A stretch of 64,000 nt of DNA from positions 62,001 to 126,000 of the forward strand of contig NZ_JABRPK010000004.1 in assembly GCF_013248995.1 (NCBI RefSeq), given 5' to 3'. Source of the DNA: Frigoribacterium sp. VKM Ac-2836. GTDB taxonomy: Bacteria; Actinomycetota; Actinomycetes; Actinomycetales; Microbacteriaceae. The notes beneath the pieces are model-generated. The model had not been told where the DNA came from. It was given only the letters and a program-made list of their open reading frames with translations, and made no database searches. Shown here piece after piece: positions 35,253 through 48,710 of the stretch (the stretch's first letter is position 1; every line of letters starts with the position of its first letter). The translations under genes and the position numbers were made by a program.

Positions 35253-35845
35253 TGAGCGTCCTCGAGAACACCGGTCGCGCCTCCTCGGCGCCCGGTGTGA
35301 TCGCAGGAGGCGCGGTGCCGGCGGGCGGGTCGTACGCCGCCGACCCCGTGCTCGTCGTCATGGGCGTGTCGGGTTCGGGCAAGTCGACGGTCGCGGCCCT
35401 GCTCGCCGAACGGCTCGGCTGGGACTCGTACGAGGGTGACGACCTGCACCCCGACGAGAACGTCGCCAAGATGGCGGCGGGCACCCCGCTCGACGACGAC
35501 GACCGGGCACCGTGGCTCGACACGGTCTCGTCGTGGATCGTCGAGCACGCGATGGCGGGCGTTCCGGGCGTCATCACCTGCTCGGCGCTCAAACGGAAGT
35601 ACCGCGACGTGCTGCGCGAGCACAACGTCGTCTTCGTCTACCTGCGCGGCAGCCGAGCCCTGCTGGGCGATCGCATGGCGGCGCGCGAGGACCACTTCAT
35701 GCCGACCACGCTGCTCGACTCGCAGGTCGCCACGCTCGAACCACCCGAGGCGGACGAGCGTCACGTCGTGGTCGACGTGGGCAGGTCGCCCGACGACGAG
35801 GCCGACGACGTGATCCGGGCGCTGGGCCTGACGCCGATCGCCTGA
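35252..35845 (+). CDS. gntK: Gluconokinase with an unusual N-terminal extension
   Basis: A 197-residue kinase that makes 6-phosphogluconate for the pentose-phosphate pathway. Walker A GVSGSGKST is at residues 38-46, followed by LGWDSYEGDDLHPDENVAKMAAGTPLDDDDRAPWLD and CSALKRKYRD, all family hallmarks. The first about 30 residues (NTGRASSAPGVIAGGAVPAGG) are not usual for the family. They are encoded by DNA carrying both orientations of the recurrent word as an inverted repeat. The ATG overlapping the gntP stop supports this start, although an internal start nearer residue 33 is possible. Confidence 0.92.
   Translation: MSVLENTGRASSAPGVIAGGAVPAGGSYAADPVLVVMGVSGSGKSTVAALLAERLGWDSYEGDDLHPDENVAKMAAGTPLDDDDRAPWLDTVSSWIVEHAMAGVPGVITCSALKRKYRDVLREHNVVFVYLRGSRALLGDRMAAREDHFMPTTLLDSQVATLEPPEADERHVVVDVGRSPDDEADDVIRALGLTPIA
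35277..35313. repeat. Inverted pair of the recurrent word inside gntK
   Basis: GCGCCTCCT (35277-35285) and AGGAGGCGC (35305-35313), 19 nt apart, in frame in the N-terminal extension of the kinase. It looks like a terminator-type element that has become coding. Confidence 0.7.
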
Positions 35846-35892
35846 CCCGGCCCGCGCCTCCTTCGCTCTGGCCGGAGCTCGTGACCGGTGCG

Positions 35893-35948
35893 CGAGTGGG
35901 CAGGAGATGCTGGTCACGCGGGGCGCGACCGCATCTTCCGCCCACTCG
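35893..35948 (+). terminator. Imperfect long hairpin after gntK
   Basis: 18-base arms (35893-35910 and 35931-35948) match at 16 positions; an inner GGTC/GACC adds to the stem. It lies about 50 nt after the gntK stop. The recurrent word (35854-35862) sits between the stop and the hairpin. Confidence 0.6.
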
Positions 35949-36009
35949 ACGGTCGGGTGCGTTCACCGGGTGGACGCCTCGAGTTCGCCGAGCCGCCACC
36001 CGCCCTGCC

Positions 36010-36015
36010 TAGGGT
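36010..36015 (+). promoter_or_regulatory. -10 (TAGGGT) of the alcohol dehydrogenase gene
   Basis: TAGGGT lies 41 nt before ATG 36057, giving a leader of about 35 nt with GAGGGG as ribosome-binding site. Confidence 0.45.
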
Positions 36016-36056
36016 CGTGGCGTGCACCGAAGGCCGGGTGCGAGGGGTTGGGGACG

Positions 36057-37337
36057 ATGTCGAGGGCGACGCAGGCGGGGCGGCCGCGGATCGACCCGAT
36101 GCGACCCGTTCTCGACGGCCACGACGTGTGCCTCGACCCGCCGGCGACGGCACAGGTCTGGCTCGGCACCGGGGTCGGAGGCGGACACGGCTTCAGCGAG
36201 ATCGCGGTGCCCGGCGTGCGCCTGGCGCGCGGGGACGCCCTGGTGGCCGTCGAGCTGGCCGCCTTCGGCCCGGACGAGGTGCTCGCCCTCGTCGGCCGTG
36301 GTGCGGCGTCCCTGCCCGTGGTGCCGGGCGGTTCGGCGGTCGGGCGGGTCGTCGAGGCCGACGAGCACGCCCGGGCGCACGACGGTCGTCGGCTGCGGAC
36401 CGGCATGCGCGTGGTCTGGTCCGGCACGGTCGCGTGTGGGCGGTGCGTCCCGTGTCATCGCGGTCTGGCCTCGGCCTGCGTCTCGGGCGAGCGGTACGGC
36501 GGGGAGCGCACCCGGCGCAGCTGGCAGTTGTCGGGCACGATCGCGAGCCACGTGCACCTGCGCCGGGGGACCACCGTGGTGGTCGTCGCCGAGGACGTGC
36601 CCGCAGCCGTGCTCGCCCCGGTGGCGGGCGCGATCGCGACGGCCGCCGAAGTGCTGCACCGCGCCTCCTCGCTGCTCGGGCTCTCGGGGGTGCCGTCACT
36701 CGCGGGCCAGGTCGCCGTCGTGTCGGGGGCGGGGGCCGCCGGACTGGTCGCGACGGCGATGGCCACCGACGCCGGGGCGCGCGTCGTGGTCGTCGACCCC
36801 GAGGAGGCGCGGCGTGAGCGGTCGCGGGCCTTCGGTGCCGTCGCCCTGGCCGACCCCAGGGCGTCGACCGGGTCGCACGCCCTGCCACGGGTGCTCGCGT
36901 CGGTCGACCGGTCGGGGCGCCACCGCACGGTCGGGTTCGCGTTCGACGGGGGCACCGGGGTGTCGGCCCTGGTCGATCAGGTGGCCGTCGGGGGAGTCGT
37001 GGTGCTCGGGGGCGCTGCGTCCGCGACGGGTACCCCTGCGGGTGGGCGCACCGTGTCGCGTGGGCGTGACCTCGTCGTGGCGAGTGGCCGGCTCGTGGAG
37101 GGGCTCGTCACGCTGACCGGCACGCAGGACGCCGCACCCGAGCGGCTGGCGTCGGCCGTCGCGTGGTCGTCCGATGCCTGGCAGAGGTGGCCGCTCGAGT
37201 CGCTCGTGGGCCGGACGATCCCGCTGGCGGAGGTGGGCGGGGCGCTCACCGGGGTGGGGGCGGGGGCTGGCGACGGGCTGATCGGCGTCCTCGGCGGGCA
37301 GCTCGGCGTCGGTCAGGAGGCGCGGCTAAGGCGGTAG
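36057..37337 (+). CDS. Zinc-type medium-chain alcohol dehydrogenase, divergent
   Basis: A 426-residue MDR enzyme. The N-terminal GroES-like part includes VRLARGDALVAVELAAFGPDEVL and a structural-zinc-like WSGTVACGRCVPCHRGLASAC (three cysteines plus one). The Rossmann part has VAVVSGAGAAGLVATAMATDAGARVVVVDPEEARRE. The usual catalytic-zinc Cys-His near residue 40 is not obvious, so catalysis may differ. I chose ATG 36057 (MSRATQAGRP) over codons back to 35907. The 3' end overlaps the acetyltransferase gene tail to tail by 12 bp. Substrate unknown. Confidence 0.78.
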   Translation: MSRATQAGRPRIDPMRPVLDGHDVCLDPPATAQVWLGTGVGGGHGFSEIAVPGVRLARGDALVAVELAAFGPDEVLALVGRGAASLPVVPGGSAVGRVVEADEHARAHDGRRLRTGMRVVWSGTVACGRCVPCHRGLASACVSGERYGGERTRRSWQLSGTIASHVHLRRGTTVVVVAEDVPAAVLAPVAGAIATAAEVLHRASSLLGLSGVPSLAGQVAVVSGAGAAGLVATAMATDAGARVVVVDPEEARRERSRAFGAVALADPRASTGSHALPRVLASVDRSGRHRTVGFAFDGGTGVSALVDQVAVGGVVVLGGAASATGTPAGGRTVSRGRDLVVASGRLVEGLVTLTGTQDAAPERLASAVAWSSDAWQRWPLESLVGRTIPLAEVGGALTGVGAGAGDGLIGVLGGQLGVGQEARLRR

Positions 37338-37851
37338 AGGACGTGCGGCCGCAGCTCGTGGCCGGGCGGCAGCGCGGGGTGGCCGAAGTCGTCGGCGGGG
37401 TCGTGCGTCATGCCGAGCCGCCGCATCACGCGGCGCGACGGTTCGTTGACCGCCGCCGTGAAGCTGATCAGGGCGGTCAGGTCGGCCCCCGACGCGTCGA
37501 ACGCGTACCGGACCACCTCTCGGGCGGCCTCGGTGGCGAATCCGTGACCCCAGGCATCGCGGCCGAGTCGCCAGCCGATCTCGACCTGCTCGGCGAGCCG
37601 GGGTCGAACGACGGGCGGGACAGCCCGACGAACCCGATGAAGGCCCCCGAGTCGCGCCGCTCGACGGCCCAGAGCCCGAAGCCGTCGGCCTCGATCGCGG
37701 CATCGAGCCGGTCGACCATCGCGTCGCTCTCGGCTCGCGTGCGGGTCGAGGGGAAGTACCGCATCACCTCGGGGTCGGCGTTGAGGGCTGCGAACGGTTC
37801 GCGGTCGGAGTCGCGCCAGCGGCGCAGCAGCAGGCGGTCGGTCGAGAGCAC
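37326..37851 (-). pseudogene. GNAT acetyltransferase with a one-base frameshift
   Basis: A RimJ/RimL-like N-acetyltransferase split over two frames. The first part (VLSTDRLLLRRWRDSD to FIGFVGLSRPSFDP) reads from GTG 37851. The second part (RLAEQVEIGWRLGRDAWGHGFATEAARE to LYRLSRAS) reads in another frame to the stop at 37326. Adding one C to the C4 run at 37600-37603 (G4 on the plus strand) joins them into a normal family sequence, FDPRLAEQVEIGWRLG. It is a real inactivating deletion, a sequencing error in a homopolymer, or, least likely, programmed slippage. A TACCGT -10 sits 6 nt before the GTG. Confidence 0.82.
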
Positions 37852-37857
37852 CCCGCG

Positions 37858-37863
37858 ACGGTA
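37858..37863 (-). promoter_or_regulatory. Leaderless-type -10 (TACCGT) of the GNAT gene
   Basis: TACCGT on the minus strand, 6 nt before GTG 37851. Confidence 0.5.
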
Positions 37864-37911
37864 GCAGCGGGAGCGTGTCGCACGCGGATGCAGAGCGTTG
37901 ACCCGACGAAG

Positions 37912-37969
37912 AACCCCGTATCGGACGATGAACCCGGAAGAAACTGGGTGCATCGTCCGATACGGGGTT
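37912..37969 (-). terminator. Terminator of the GH3 gene
   Basis: Perfect 19-base arms (37912-37930 and 37951-37969) with a nested AACCC/GGGTG-like inner pairing, starting 36 nt after the GH3 stop on the minus strand. It is one of the two longest perfect stems in the window. Confidence 0.85.
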
Positions 37970-38004
37970 CGAGGGCGAGGCCCAGCGTGGCGCGGCGCGG
38001 TGCG

Positions 38005-43095
<5,091 letters not shown>

Positions 43096-43113
43096 GATTA
43101 CTCCCTTGTAATC
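43096..43113 (-). promoter_or_regulatory. Hairpin that holds the GH3 ribosome-binding site
   Basis: On the minus strand GATTAC-AAGGGA-GTAATC abuts the GTG at 43095. The six-base arms enclose the Shine-Dalgarno AAGGGA in the loop, so it could tune translation. Confidence 0.55.
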
Positions 43114-43173
43114 ACGGCTGTCTCACGACAGAGCTGGAGCCACCCCCGAACGAGGGCGGCTCACGTCTGGCTC

Positions 43174-43202
43174 ATCGTAGGGTCACAGGCGACTCAGGGC
43201 AA
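43174..43202 (-). promoter_or_regulatory. Promoter of the GH3 gene
   Basis: On the minus strand TTGCCC (43202-43197) and TACGAT (43179-43174) are exactly 17 nt apart; the predicted leader is about 70 nt. A short CTGTC/GACAG inverted repeat follows it at about 43125. Confidence 0.7.
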
Positions 43203-43239
43203 TGGGGCCTCCCGGCTCGGCGGACGGGTGGCCGGTGGG

Positions 43240-43749
43240 TCAGGCCGGCGCGGCCCCGGAAGCGGCCCCGGGTGTCCGGCCGCTCGCGGCCCGGGCCCGC
43301 GCGGTGTCGCTGCGCGGACCGACCGGCACCGACCGGGTCGCCTGGGCCAGCCCCGAGGGCGCCATGCCGACGTACATGCTCTCGGCGCGCTCGACCACGA
43401 AGGTCTCGTGCCAGATGCCGACGGCCCCCGGTGCCTTGCGTGCCCGGCGGTTGAACGCCGTCCAGGCCGGCCGGTGCGCCTGCTGCGGCGAGCTCGCGTA
43501 GGCGTAGAGCTTCTCGAGTGAGGTCCAGTACTGCACGAGCACCGGCCCGCCACGTCCGAGCGTCAGTCTCATGCCCACCAGACCGCTCTCGGGATCACGG
43601 AACAATTCGGTGAGCATCGGCCCCATCGCCGCGAACACGGGTCCCCACTGGTCGGGCCGCCACCAGCGGTTGACGGTCATGCCGATCAAGAAGACGACGA
43701 GTTCGCCCTCGTGCTCGTGCGTGGTGCGGCCCGGGTTGACTCGCGACAT
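43240..43749 (-). CDS. DUF4188 family protein (putative heme-degrading/monooxygenase-like fold)
   Basis: A 169-residue protein matching DUF4188: VVFLIGMTVNRWWRPDQWGPVFAAMGPML, FRDPESGLVGMRLTLGRGGPVLVQYWTSLEKLYAYAS, and WTAFNRRARKAPGAVGIWHETFVVE are the family blocks. The fold is expected to be a ferredoxin-like ABM-type barrel. A C-terminal Ala/Arg/Ser tail of about 40 residues is extra. The start is ATG 43749 with AAGGAG upstream. It is divergent from a MerR regulator across a 19-bp-spacer promoter, so it is probably its target. Reaction unknown. Confidence 0.82.
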   Translation of the reverse strand: MSRVNPGRTTHEHEGELVVFLIGMTVNRWWRPDQWGPVFAAMGPMLTELFRDPESGLVGMRLTLGRGGPVLVQYWTSLEKLYAYASSPQQAHRPAWTAFNRRARKAPGAVGIWHETFVVERAESMYVGMAPSGLAQATRSVPVGPRSDTARARAASGRTPGAASGAAPA

Positions 43750-43763
43750 GATGTCTCCTTAAA

Positions 43764-43812
43764 TGGATAGTGGCGCTCTCTAATATTGGAGAGTCTCGCT
43801 ATCCAATGTCAA
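43764..43812. promoter_or_regulatory. MerR-type operator/promoter for the DUF4188 gene
   Basis: On the minus strand TTGACA (43812-43807) and AATATT (43787-43782) are 19 nt apart, the stretched spacing typical of MerR-activated promoters. A near-perfect palindrome CTCTCTAATATTGGAGAG (43776-43793) covers the -10, and outer arms TGGATAG/CTATCCA (from about 43764 and 43799) bracket it. Confidence 0.7.
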
Positions 43813-43822
43813 GGGGCAATCC

Positions 43823-44431
43823 GTGCGCATCTCTCAGCTCGCCGAGACGACCGGGGTACCGGTCGCCACGATCAAGTACTACCTGCGCGAGGGGTTGCTG
43901 CCCGAGGGCGAGCGCACCAGCGCCACCCAGGCCCGGTACGGCGACGACCACGTGCGTCGGCTGCGCCTCGTCCGCGCGCTGCTCGGCGCGGGCGGGCTCA
44001 GCGTCGCCGGAGCCCGGGCGGTCCTCGGGCAACTCGACGGTGAGCACGAGACCGTGGCCGAGGTGCTCGGCGTCGCCCAGTCGGCCGTCACGGCGACCGC
44101 GTCCGAGGGCGTCGACCTCTCCCGCGCCGAAGCACTCGTGGCGGGTTGGGGGTGGACGATCGACCCGGGGTCGGTCGACGTGCTCGCCGCCCTCGAGGTC
44201 GCGGTCGACGGACTCGAGGCGGCGGGCTTCGCACTGCCCGACGAGACCCTGGACGGCTACGCGCGGTCGATGGCCGAGGTCGCCGAGGCCGAGATCGCGG
44301 GCATCCCCGTCGATTCCGTGGACGCCGCGGTCCAGTACGTCGTGCTCGGCACCGTGTTGGTCGAACCCCTGCTGCTCGCCTTGCGGCGCCTGGCCCAGCA
44401 GGACGCCTCCTGGCGCCGCTTCGGGCCCTGA
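43823..44431 (+). CDS. MerR-family transcriptional regulator
   Basis: A 202-residue protein. The N-terminal MerR winged helix is clear: MRISQLAETTGVPVATIKYYLREGLLPEG, then RYGDDHVRRLRLVRALLGAGGLSVAGARAVL (about 1-75). The C-terminal 120 residues are helical and have no metal-binding cysteines, so the signal is unlikely to be a metal. It resembles regulators fused to a TipAS-like or orphan ligand domain. The GTG start has AAGGGG upstream. It is divergent from DUF4188, its likely target. Confidence 0.9.
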   Translation: MRISQLAETTGVPVATIKYYLREGLLPEGERTSATQARYGDDHVRRLRLVRALLGAGGLSVAGARAVLGQLDGEHETVAEVLGVAQSAVTATASEGVDLSRAEALVAGWGWTIDPGSVDVLAALEVAVDGLEAAGFALPDETLDGYARSMAEVAEAEIAGIPVDSVDAAVQYVVLGTVLVEPLLLALRRLAQQDASWRRFGP

Positions 44432-44434
44432 CAC

Positions 44435-44481
44435 CGCGCCTCCTGAAAACCGTGTCGCGGTGGCGACCTCAGGAGGCGCGG
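44435..44481. terminator. Bidirectional terminator between MerR and MFS genes
   Basis: CCGCGCCTCCTGA pairs with TCAGGAGGCGCGG (right arm 44469-44481) over a 21-base loop that has its own CGCGG/ pairing. It is built from the recurrent word on both arms. The right arm includes the stop codon of the exporter. Confidence 0.75.
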
Positions 44482-45914
44482 CCGCGGTCGCGCAGACCGA
44501 CGAACGACACCAGGGCGCTCACCCCGAGCAGCACGGCGACCACGATCACGACGCGGTGGAACCCGCTCACCGTGAGCGCGCCTCCGGCGATGACGCCCAG
44601 GAAGGCGACGGCGACCAACCCGGCCACCCGCGAGATCGCGTTGTTGACCGCGGACGCGATGCCCGACTGACCGGCGGGGATCTGCGACAGCACCGTCGAG
44701 GTGAGCGGAGCCACGGTCACCGACAGGCCGAACCCGAACAGGACCACGCCGGGCACGACCTGCCACCAGACGTCGATCGGGTCGGCGACCAGCAACATCC
44801 AGAGGAACCCGCCGGCCGTGACGAGCGGCCCGACCGTCATGAACAGGCGCGGGCCGTGGGTGGCGGCGAGCGTGCCGAACAGGGTCGAGAACGCCAGCGA
44901 CACGATCGTCGTCGGCAGGGTGACGAGCCCGGCCAGTGTCGCGGGCAGCCCGGCGAGCTCTTGCACGACGAGCGGGATCGTCAGGGTGCCGAGGCTCAAG
45001 GCCGCGTAGATGCCGACCGTGGCCAGGTTGCCCACGGTGAAGGCGCGGGTGCGGAACAGCGTCAGCGGCATCATCGGGGCGGGTGTGCGGCGCTCCCACC
45101 AGACGAAGGTGCCGAGCGCGGCGAGGCCGACCACGAGCGGGGTGACGACGAACCAGGTGCCGAACCCGACCCGCTGCCCCTCGATCAGCGCGAAGACCGG
45201 GCCGGCCAGGCCGACCGCGGCCAGCACGGCGCCCACGACGTCGACCCGCGGGGGAGCGCCGTCGCCTCCCCGGTGCGCGTCGCCGGGCAACCGGGTCATC
45301 AGCACCAGGGTGAGGACGACCGGTACGACCACGACCGCGAACACCCAGCGCCAGCCGAGCGTGTCGACGAGTGCGCCACCGGTCAGCGGGCCGATCAGGA
45401 ACGCGACGCCGGTCCAGGCCGTCCAGCTGCCGATGGCCTTGCCCTGCGCGGGGCCGGTGAAGGTCGAGGTGATCAGGGCGAGGCTGCTCGGCACGAGGAG
45501 GGCCGCGGTCACGCCCTGCAGGGCCCGGGCGGCGATCAGTAGACCCGGGTCGGGGGCGAGGGCGGCGAGCACGCTCGTCACGGCGAACCCGACCAGGCCC
45601 GCGCGCAGCACCCGCACCCTCCCGAACGTGTCGCTGAGCGAGCCCGCCACGAGCATGAGCGACCCGAGCGTCAGCAGGTAGGCGTCGACCACCCACTGCT
45701 GCAGGGCGAGGCCGGCGCCGCCTGCCCCGGCCGTCCCGCCGTCTCCGGCCGTACCACCGCCGAGCTCGCGGGCGATCGCCGGCAGCGCGACCGTGACGAT
45801 CGACCCGTCGAGGAACGCCACGAACGAGGCCAGTACCGCGACCACGAGCACGACCCGTCTGCCGCGCAGGGTGGCGGCATCGATCGGGGCCGGGGCGGGT
45901 GGAGGTGTGCTCAT
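44469..45914 (-). CDS. MFS drug exporter, DHA2 (14-TM) family
   Basis: A 481-residue transporter. The N-terminal helix pair has VLVVAVLASFVAFLDGSIVTVALPAIARELGG, the DHA2 motif D1 (LDxTIVNVALP-like). Motif A-like LSDTFGRVRVLRAGL and motif C-like TAWTGVAFLIGPLTGGALVDTLGWRWVF follow. About 14 hydrophobic segments can be counted. ATG 45914 is used because the hydrophobic part starts about 20 residues later. The substrate is not predictable. The C-terminus ends ...FVGLRDRGRAS with the stop inside the terminator arm. Confidence 0.9.
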   Translation of the reverse strand: MSTPPPAPAPIDAATLRGRRVVLVVAVLASFVAFLDGSIVTVALPAIARELGGGTAGDGGTAGAGGAGLALQQWVVDAYLLTLGSLMLVAGSLSDTFGRVRVLRAGLVGFAVTSVLAALAPDPGLLIAARALQGVTAALLVPSSLALITSTFTGPAQGKAIGSWTAWTGVAFLIGPLTGGALVDTLGWRWVFAVVVVPVVLTLVLMTRLPGDAHRGGDGAPPRVDVVGAVLAAVGLAGPVFALIEGQRVGFGTWFVVTPLVVGLAALGTFVWWERRTPAPMMPLTLFRTRAFTVGNLATVGIYAALSLGTLTIPLVVQELAGLPATLAGLVTLPTTIVSLAFSTLFGTLAATHGPRLFMTVGPLVTAGGFLWMLLVADPIDVWWQVVPGVVLFGFGLSVTVAPLTSTVLSQIPAGQSGIASAVNNAISRVAGLVAVAFLGVIAGGALTVSGFHRVVIVVAVLLGVSALVSFVGLRDRGRAS

Positions 45915-45970
45915 GCTGCACTCAACACCCGACGGGCCCAGACCGATACCCCCACGCGAAGTGCGCGGCT

Positions 45971-48520
45971 TCACCCCTCGCGGACGACGTCGTCCGGCGA
46001 CTTGTCGGGCCGCCACCCGCGCCACGACGGCTGTCGCAGCCGCCCGGTCGAGGTCCACTCGGCGATGGACACCTCGCCCACTCGCGACGGGGTCACCCAG
46101 TGCGCGTCCCTCGCGTCGACAGCGGGCACGCCGACGAGCGGGCTGGTCTTCCGCTCGGTTGCCCGCAGCGAGGGCAGCAGCTCGTCCAGCTCGCGATCGG
46201 TGAACCCGGTGCCGACCCGGCCGACGTAGTGCAACCCGTCGTCTCCGGGCACGCCCATCAGCAGCGAGCCCACACCGCCCGCCCGCCGACCCGCACCCGG
46301 GCGCCAGCCGGCGATCACGACTTCTTGCGTCTGGTGGTGCTTCATCTTGATCCAGGCCCGCGAGCGTCTGCCGGCGCTGTAGGTCGCGTCGCGCCGCTTG
46401 GCGACCACACCCTCGAGTCGGAGGTGCTTCGAGGTCGTGACCGCCGCCTCCAGGTCGCCCTCGAACGCCGGAGGCACGTCGATCGGGCCGCCGATCTCGA
46501 CGATCCGCTCGAGCACCTCGCGTCGGTCGTCGTACTCGTCCTCGACGAGCGAGCGCCCTTCGGCCCGCAGGACGTCGAACAGCAGCAGCTTCACCGGGGC
46601 GCCCGTGGCCGCCCGGGCCACGTCGCGGGACCGCGTCAGTCCCATGCGCGTCTGCAGCAGCCCGAAGTCGGGGCGACCCTTCTCGTCGACGGCCACGATC
46701 TCGCCGTCGAGCACCGCGCCTCCTTCGCTCTCGACCCGCTCGGCCAGCACCTGCAGCTCGGGGTAGGCCGGGGTCAGGTCGTTGCCGTTACGGCTGGTCA
46801 GCGTGACCGCGCCGTCGTGGACGATCGCCACGGCGCGGATGCCGTCCCACTTCATCTCGAACGCCCAGTCGCCCTCGGACACGTCGTGCGCGTCGCCCGT
46901 CGTCGCCAGCATCGGGGCCACCGGGTCGGGGGCGGGCAATTCCTGCTTCCTGTCGCGAGCCGAGGAGGCGCGGCCCGATCCGTCGGGGGAGCCGCCGGCT
47001 GGGCGCGTCGTGCGTGAGGAGTTGCCGACGCTCGACTTCGCGCCACGGCCGCCCGCGCCGTTCCCGCCCGCGCCGTGCCCGCCGTCGCTGTCGTCCTTCA
47101 TCCGGTGGATCAGCCAGTTCGACGCGGCCCGTCCACCGCCGTGCCCGGTGTGGATCAGCGCCACGCGCCGGGTGCCGCGCTGTTCGCCGTGCAGCACGAC
47201 GATCACCTCTTTGCCCTCGCGCCACTTCTCGAGGTCGTACTCGCCCGAGTCCCAGATCGTGACCTCGCCCGCGCCGTACTCGCCCTTCGCGATGGTGCCC
47301 TCGAACGTGCCGTACTCGAGCGGGTGGTCCTCGGTCTGCACGGCGAGGTGATTCGTGCCCGGGTCGTCGGGCTCGCCCTTCGGCAGAGCCCAGCTGACGA
47401 GCACGCCGTCGTGCTCGAGGCGGAAATCCCAGTGCAGTGAGCTGGCGTGGTGCTCCTGGATCACGAAGCTGGTGCCGTCGGTCGAGGCGGGGGCGTCGGC
47501 GGGTACGGGCTCGGCGGTCTTCGACGCGTCGCGTTTCGAGCGGTAGACCTCGAGGCGGTCGCGCGTCGTCGAGGTCGGATCGTGGTCGGGGGCCTCGGTG
47601 TTGCGGAAGTCCTCGCCCAGCTCGCCGGACGGCACCGGCACGTGGGCCGACACGTCGGCCAGGGGGTCTCCGCGTCGCTTCAGGCGCGACAGCACCTCGG
47701 TGTACTCCAGCTGAGCCAGGGTCTTCGAGGCGAGCTCTCGCCAGGTGCGCGGCATGGCCACGGTCGGTCGCGTCCGGCCGCGCAACGAATACGGCGCGAC
47801 CGTGGTCTTGTTCCCGTTGTTCTGCGACCAGTCGAGCAACACCTTGCCCCGACGATCGGCCTTGCCCATCGTGCTGAGGACGAGGTCGGGGTGGTCGGCC
47901 TCCATCGCCCGGGCCAGCTCGTGGGCCACCTCGCCGACCTGCCCACTGCTCTGCTTCCCGTCGAGCCGGGCGTACAGGTGCACGCCTTTGCTGCCGCTCG
48001 TCACGGGCATCAGTTCGAGGCCCATGCCCTCGACGACCGGTCGCAGCAGGTGGGCGACGGCCACGCATTCGGCGAGGCCGACGCCCTGGCCCGGGTCGAG
48101 GTCGAGCACCAGCCGGTCGGGATTGCGCTGTGCACCCTTCGGCCCGAACCGCCACTGAGGCACGTGCACCTCGAGCGCCGCGACCTGTGCCAACCAGGTG
48201 AGGGTCGCCACGTCGTTGACCATCGGGTAGACGTTCGCGTGGTCCTTGTGCTCGATCGTGTGTCGGGCGACCCAGTCGGGTGCGGAGTCGGGCAGGTTCT
48301 TCTCGAAGAACACCTCGCCGTCGACGCCGTTGACCCAGCGCTTGCGCGTGGCCGGGCGACCCTCGACGTGCGGCAGCATCCACTCGGCGACGGCGGCGTA
48401 GTACCCCAGCACGTCGGCCTTGGTCGTACCCGTGTCGGGGTAGAGCACCTTGTCGAGGTTCGTCAGCTGCAGCCGGTGCCCGCCGACCTCGACGGTCTCG
48501 CCACGTCCCTTGCCCGCCAT
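45971..48520 (-). CDS. ligD: ATP-dependent DNA ligase D (polymerase-phosphoesterase-ligase)
   Basis: This 849-residue NHEJ enzyme has all three domains in the mycobacterial order. The polymerase/primase domain (about 1-290) has DLDPGQGV as the catalytic Asp pair and SGSKGVHLYARL. The 3'-phosphoesterase domain (about 345-490) has FVIQEHHASSLHWDFRLEHDG and LPKGEPDDPG. A Gly-rich linker with RASSARDRK follows. The ligase domain (about 565-849) has the nucleotidyl lysine in FEMKWDGIRA, LDGEIVAVDEKG and the final KMKHHQTQEVVIAG. It fills, trims and seals broken ends with Ku. Start ATG 48520 with AGGAGG 6 nt upstream; that site is itself the recurrent word. Confidence 0.97.
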   Translation of the reverse strand: MAGKGRGETVEVGGHRLQLTNLDKVLYPDTGTTKADVLGYYAAVAEWMLPHVEGRPATRKRWVNGVDGEVFFEKNLPDSAPDWVARHTIEHKDHANVYPMVNDVATLTWLAQVAALEVHVPQWRFGPKGAQRNPDRLVLDLDPGQGVGLAECVAVAHLLRPVVEGMGLELMPVTSGSKGVHLYARLDGKQSSGQVGEVAHELARAMEADHPDLVLSTMGKADRRGKVLLDWSQNNGNKTTVAPYSLRGRTRPTVAMPRTWRELASKTLAQLEYTEVLSRLKRRGDPLADVSAHVPVPSGELGEDFRNTEAPDHDPTSTTRDRLEVYRSKRDASKTAEPVPADAPASTDGTSFVIQEHHASSLHWDFRLEHDGVLVSWALPKGEPDDPGTNHLAVQTEDHPLEYGTFEGTIAKGEYGAGEVTIWDSGEYDLEKWREGKEVIVVLHGEQRGTRRVALIHTGHGGGRAASNWLIHRMKDDSDGGHGAGGNGAGGRGAKSSVGNSSRTTRPAGGSPDGSGRASSARDRKQELPAPDPVAPMLATTGDAHDVSEGDWAFEMKWDGIRAVAIVHDGAVTLTSRNGNDLTPAYPELQVLAERVESEGGAVLDGEIVAVDEKGRPDFGLLQTRMGLTRSRDVARAATGAPVKLLLFDVLRAEGRSLVEDEYDDRREVLERIVEIGGPIDVPPAFEGDLEAAVTTSKHLRLEGVVAKRRDATYSAGRRSRAWIKMKHHQTQEVVIAGWRPGAGRRAGGVGSLLMGVPGDDGLHYVGRVGTGFTDRELDELLPSLRATERKTSPLVGVPAVDARDAHWVTPSRVGEVSIAEWTSTGRLRQPSWRGWRPDKSPDDVVREG

Positions 48521-48710
48521 TGCGCGCCTCCTCGTGTCGTGTGTTTCTCGTTCTACCCGGCTGCGGCGGGTCCGTGTCCTCGGCGCCGGGTCGGCGCGGA
48601 CCCGCTGCCGAGGACGGCAACCCGCCGCATCGACCACGGCCCGCCACCCCGCGCGAACGGGACGACGGGCCGCGGTGTCGTCAGGACGACGGCGCCGAGG
48701 AGGCGCGGGG

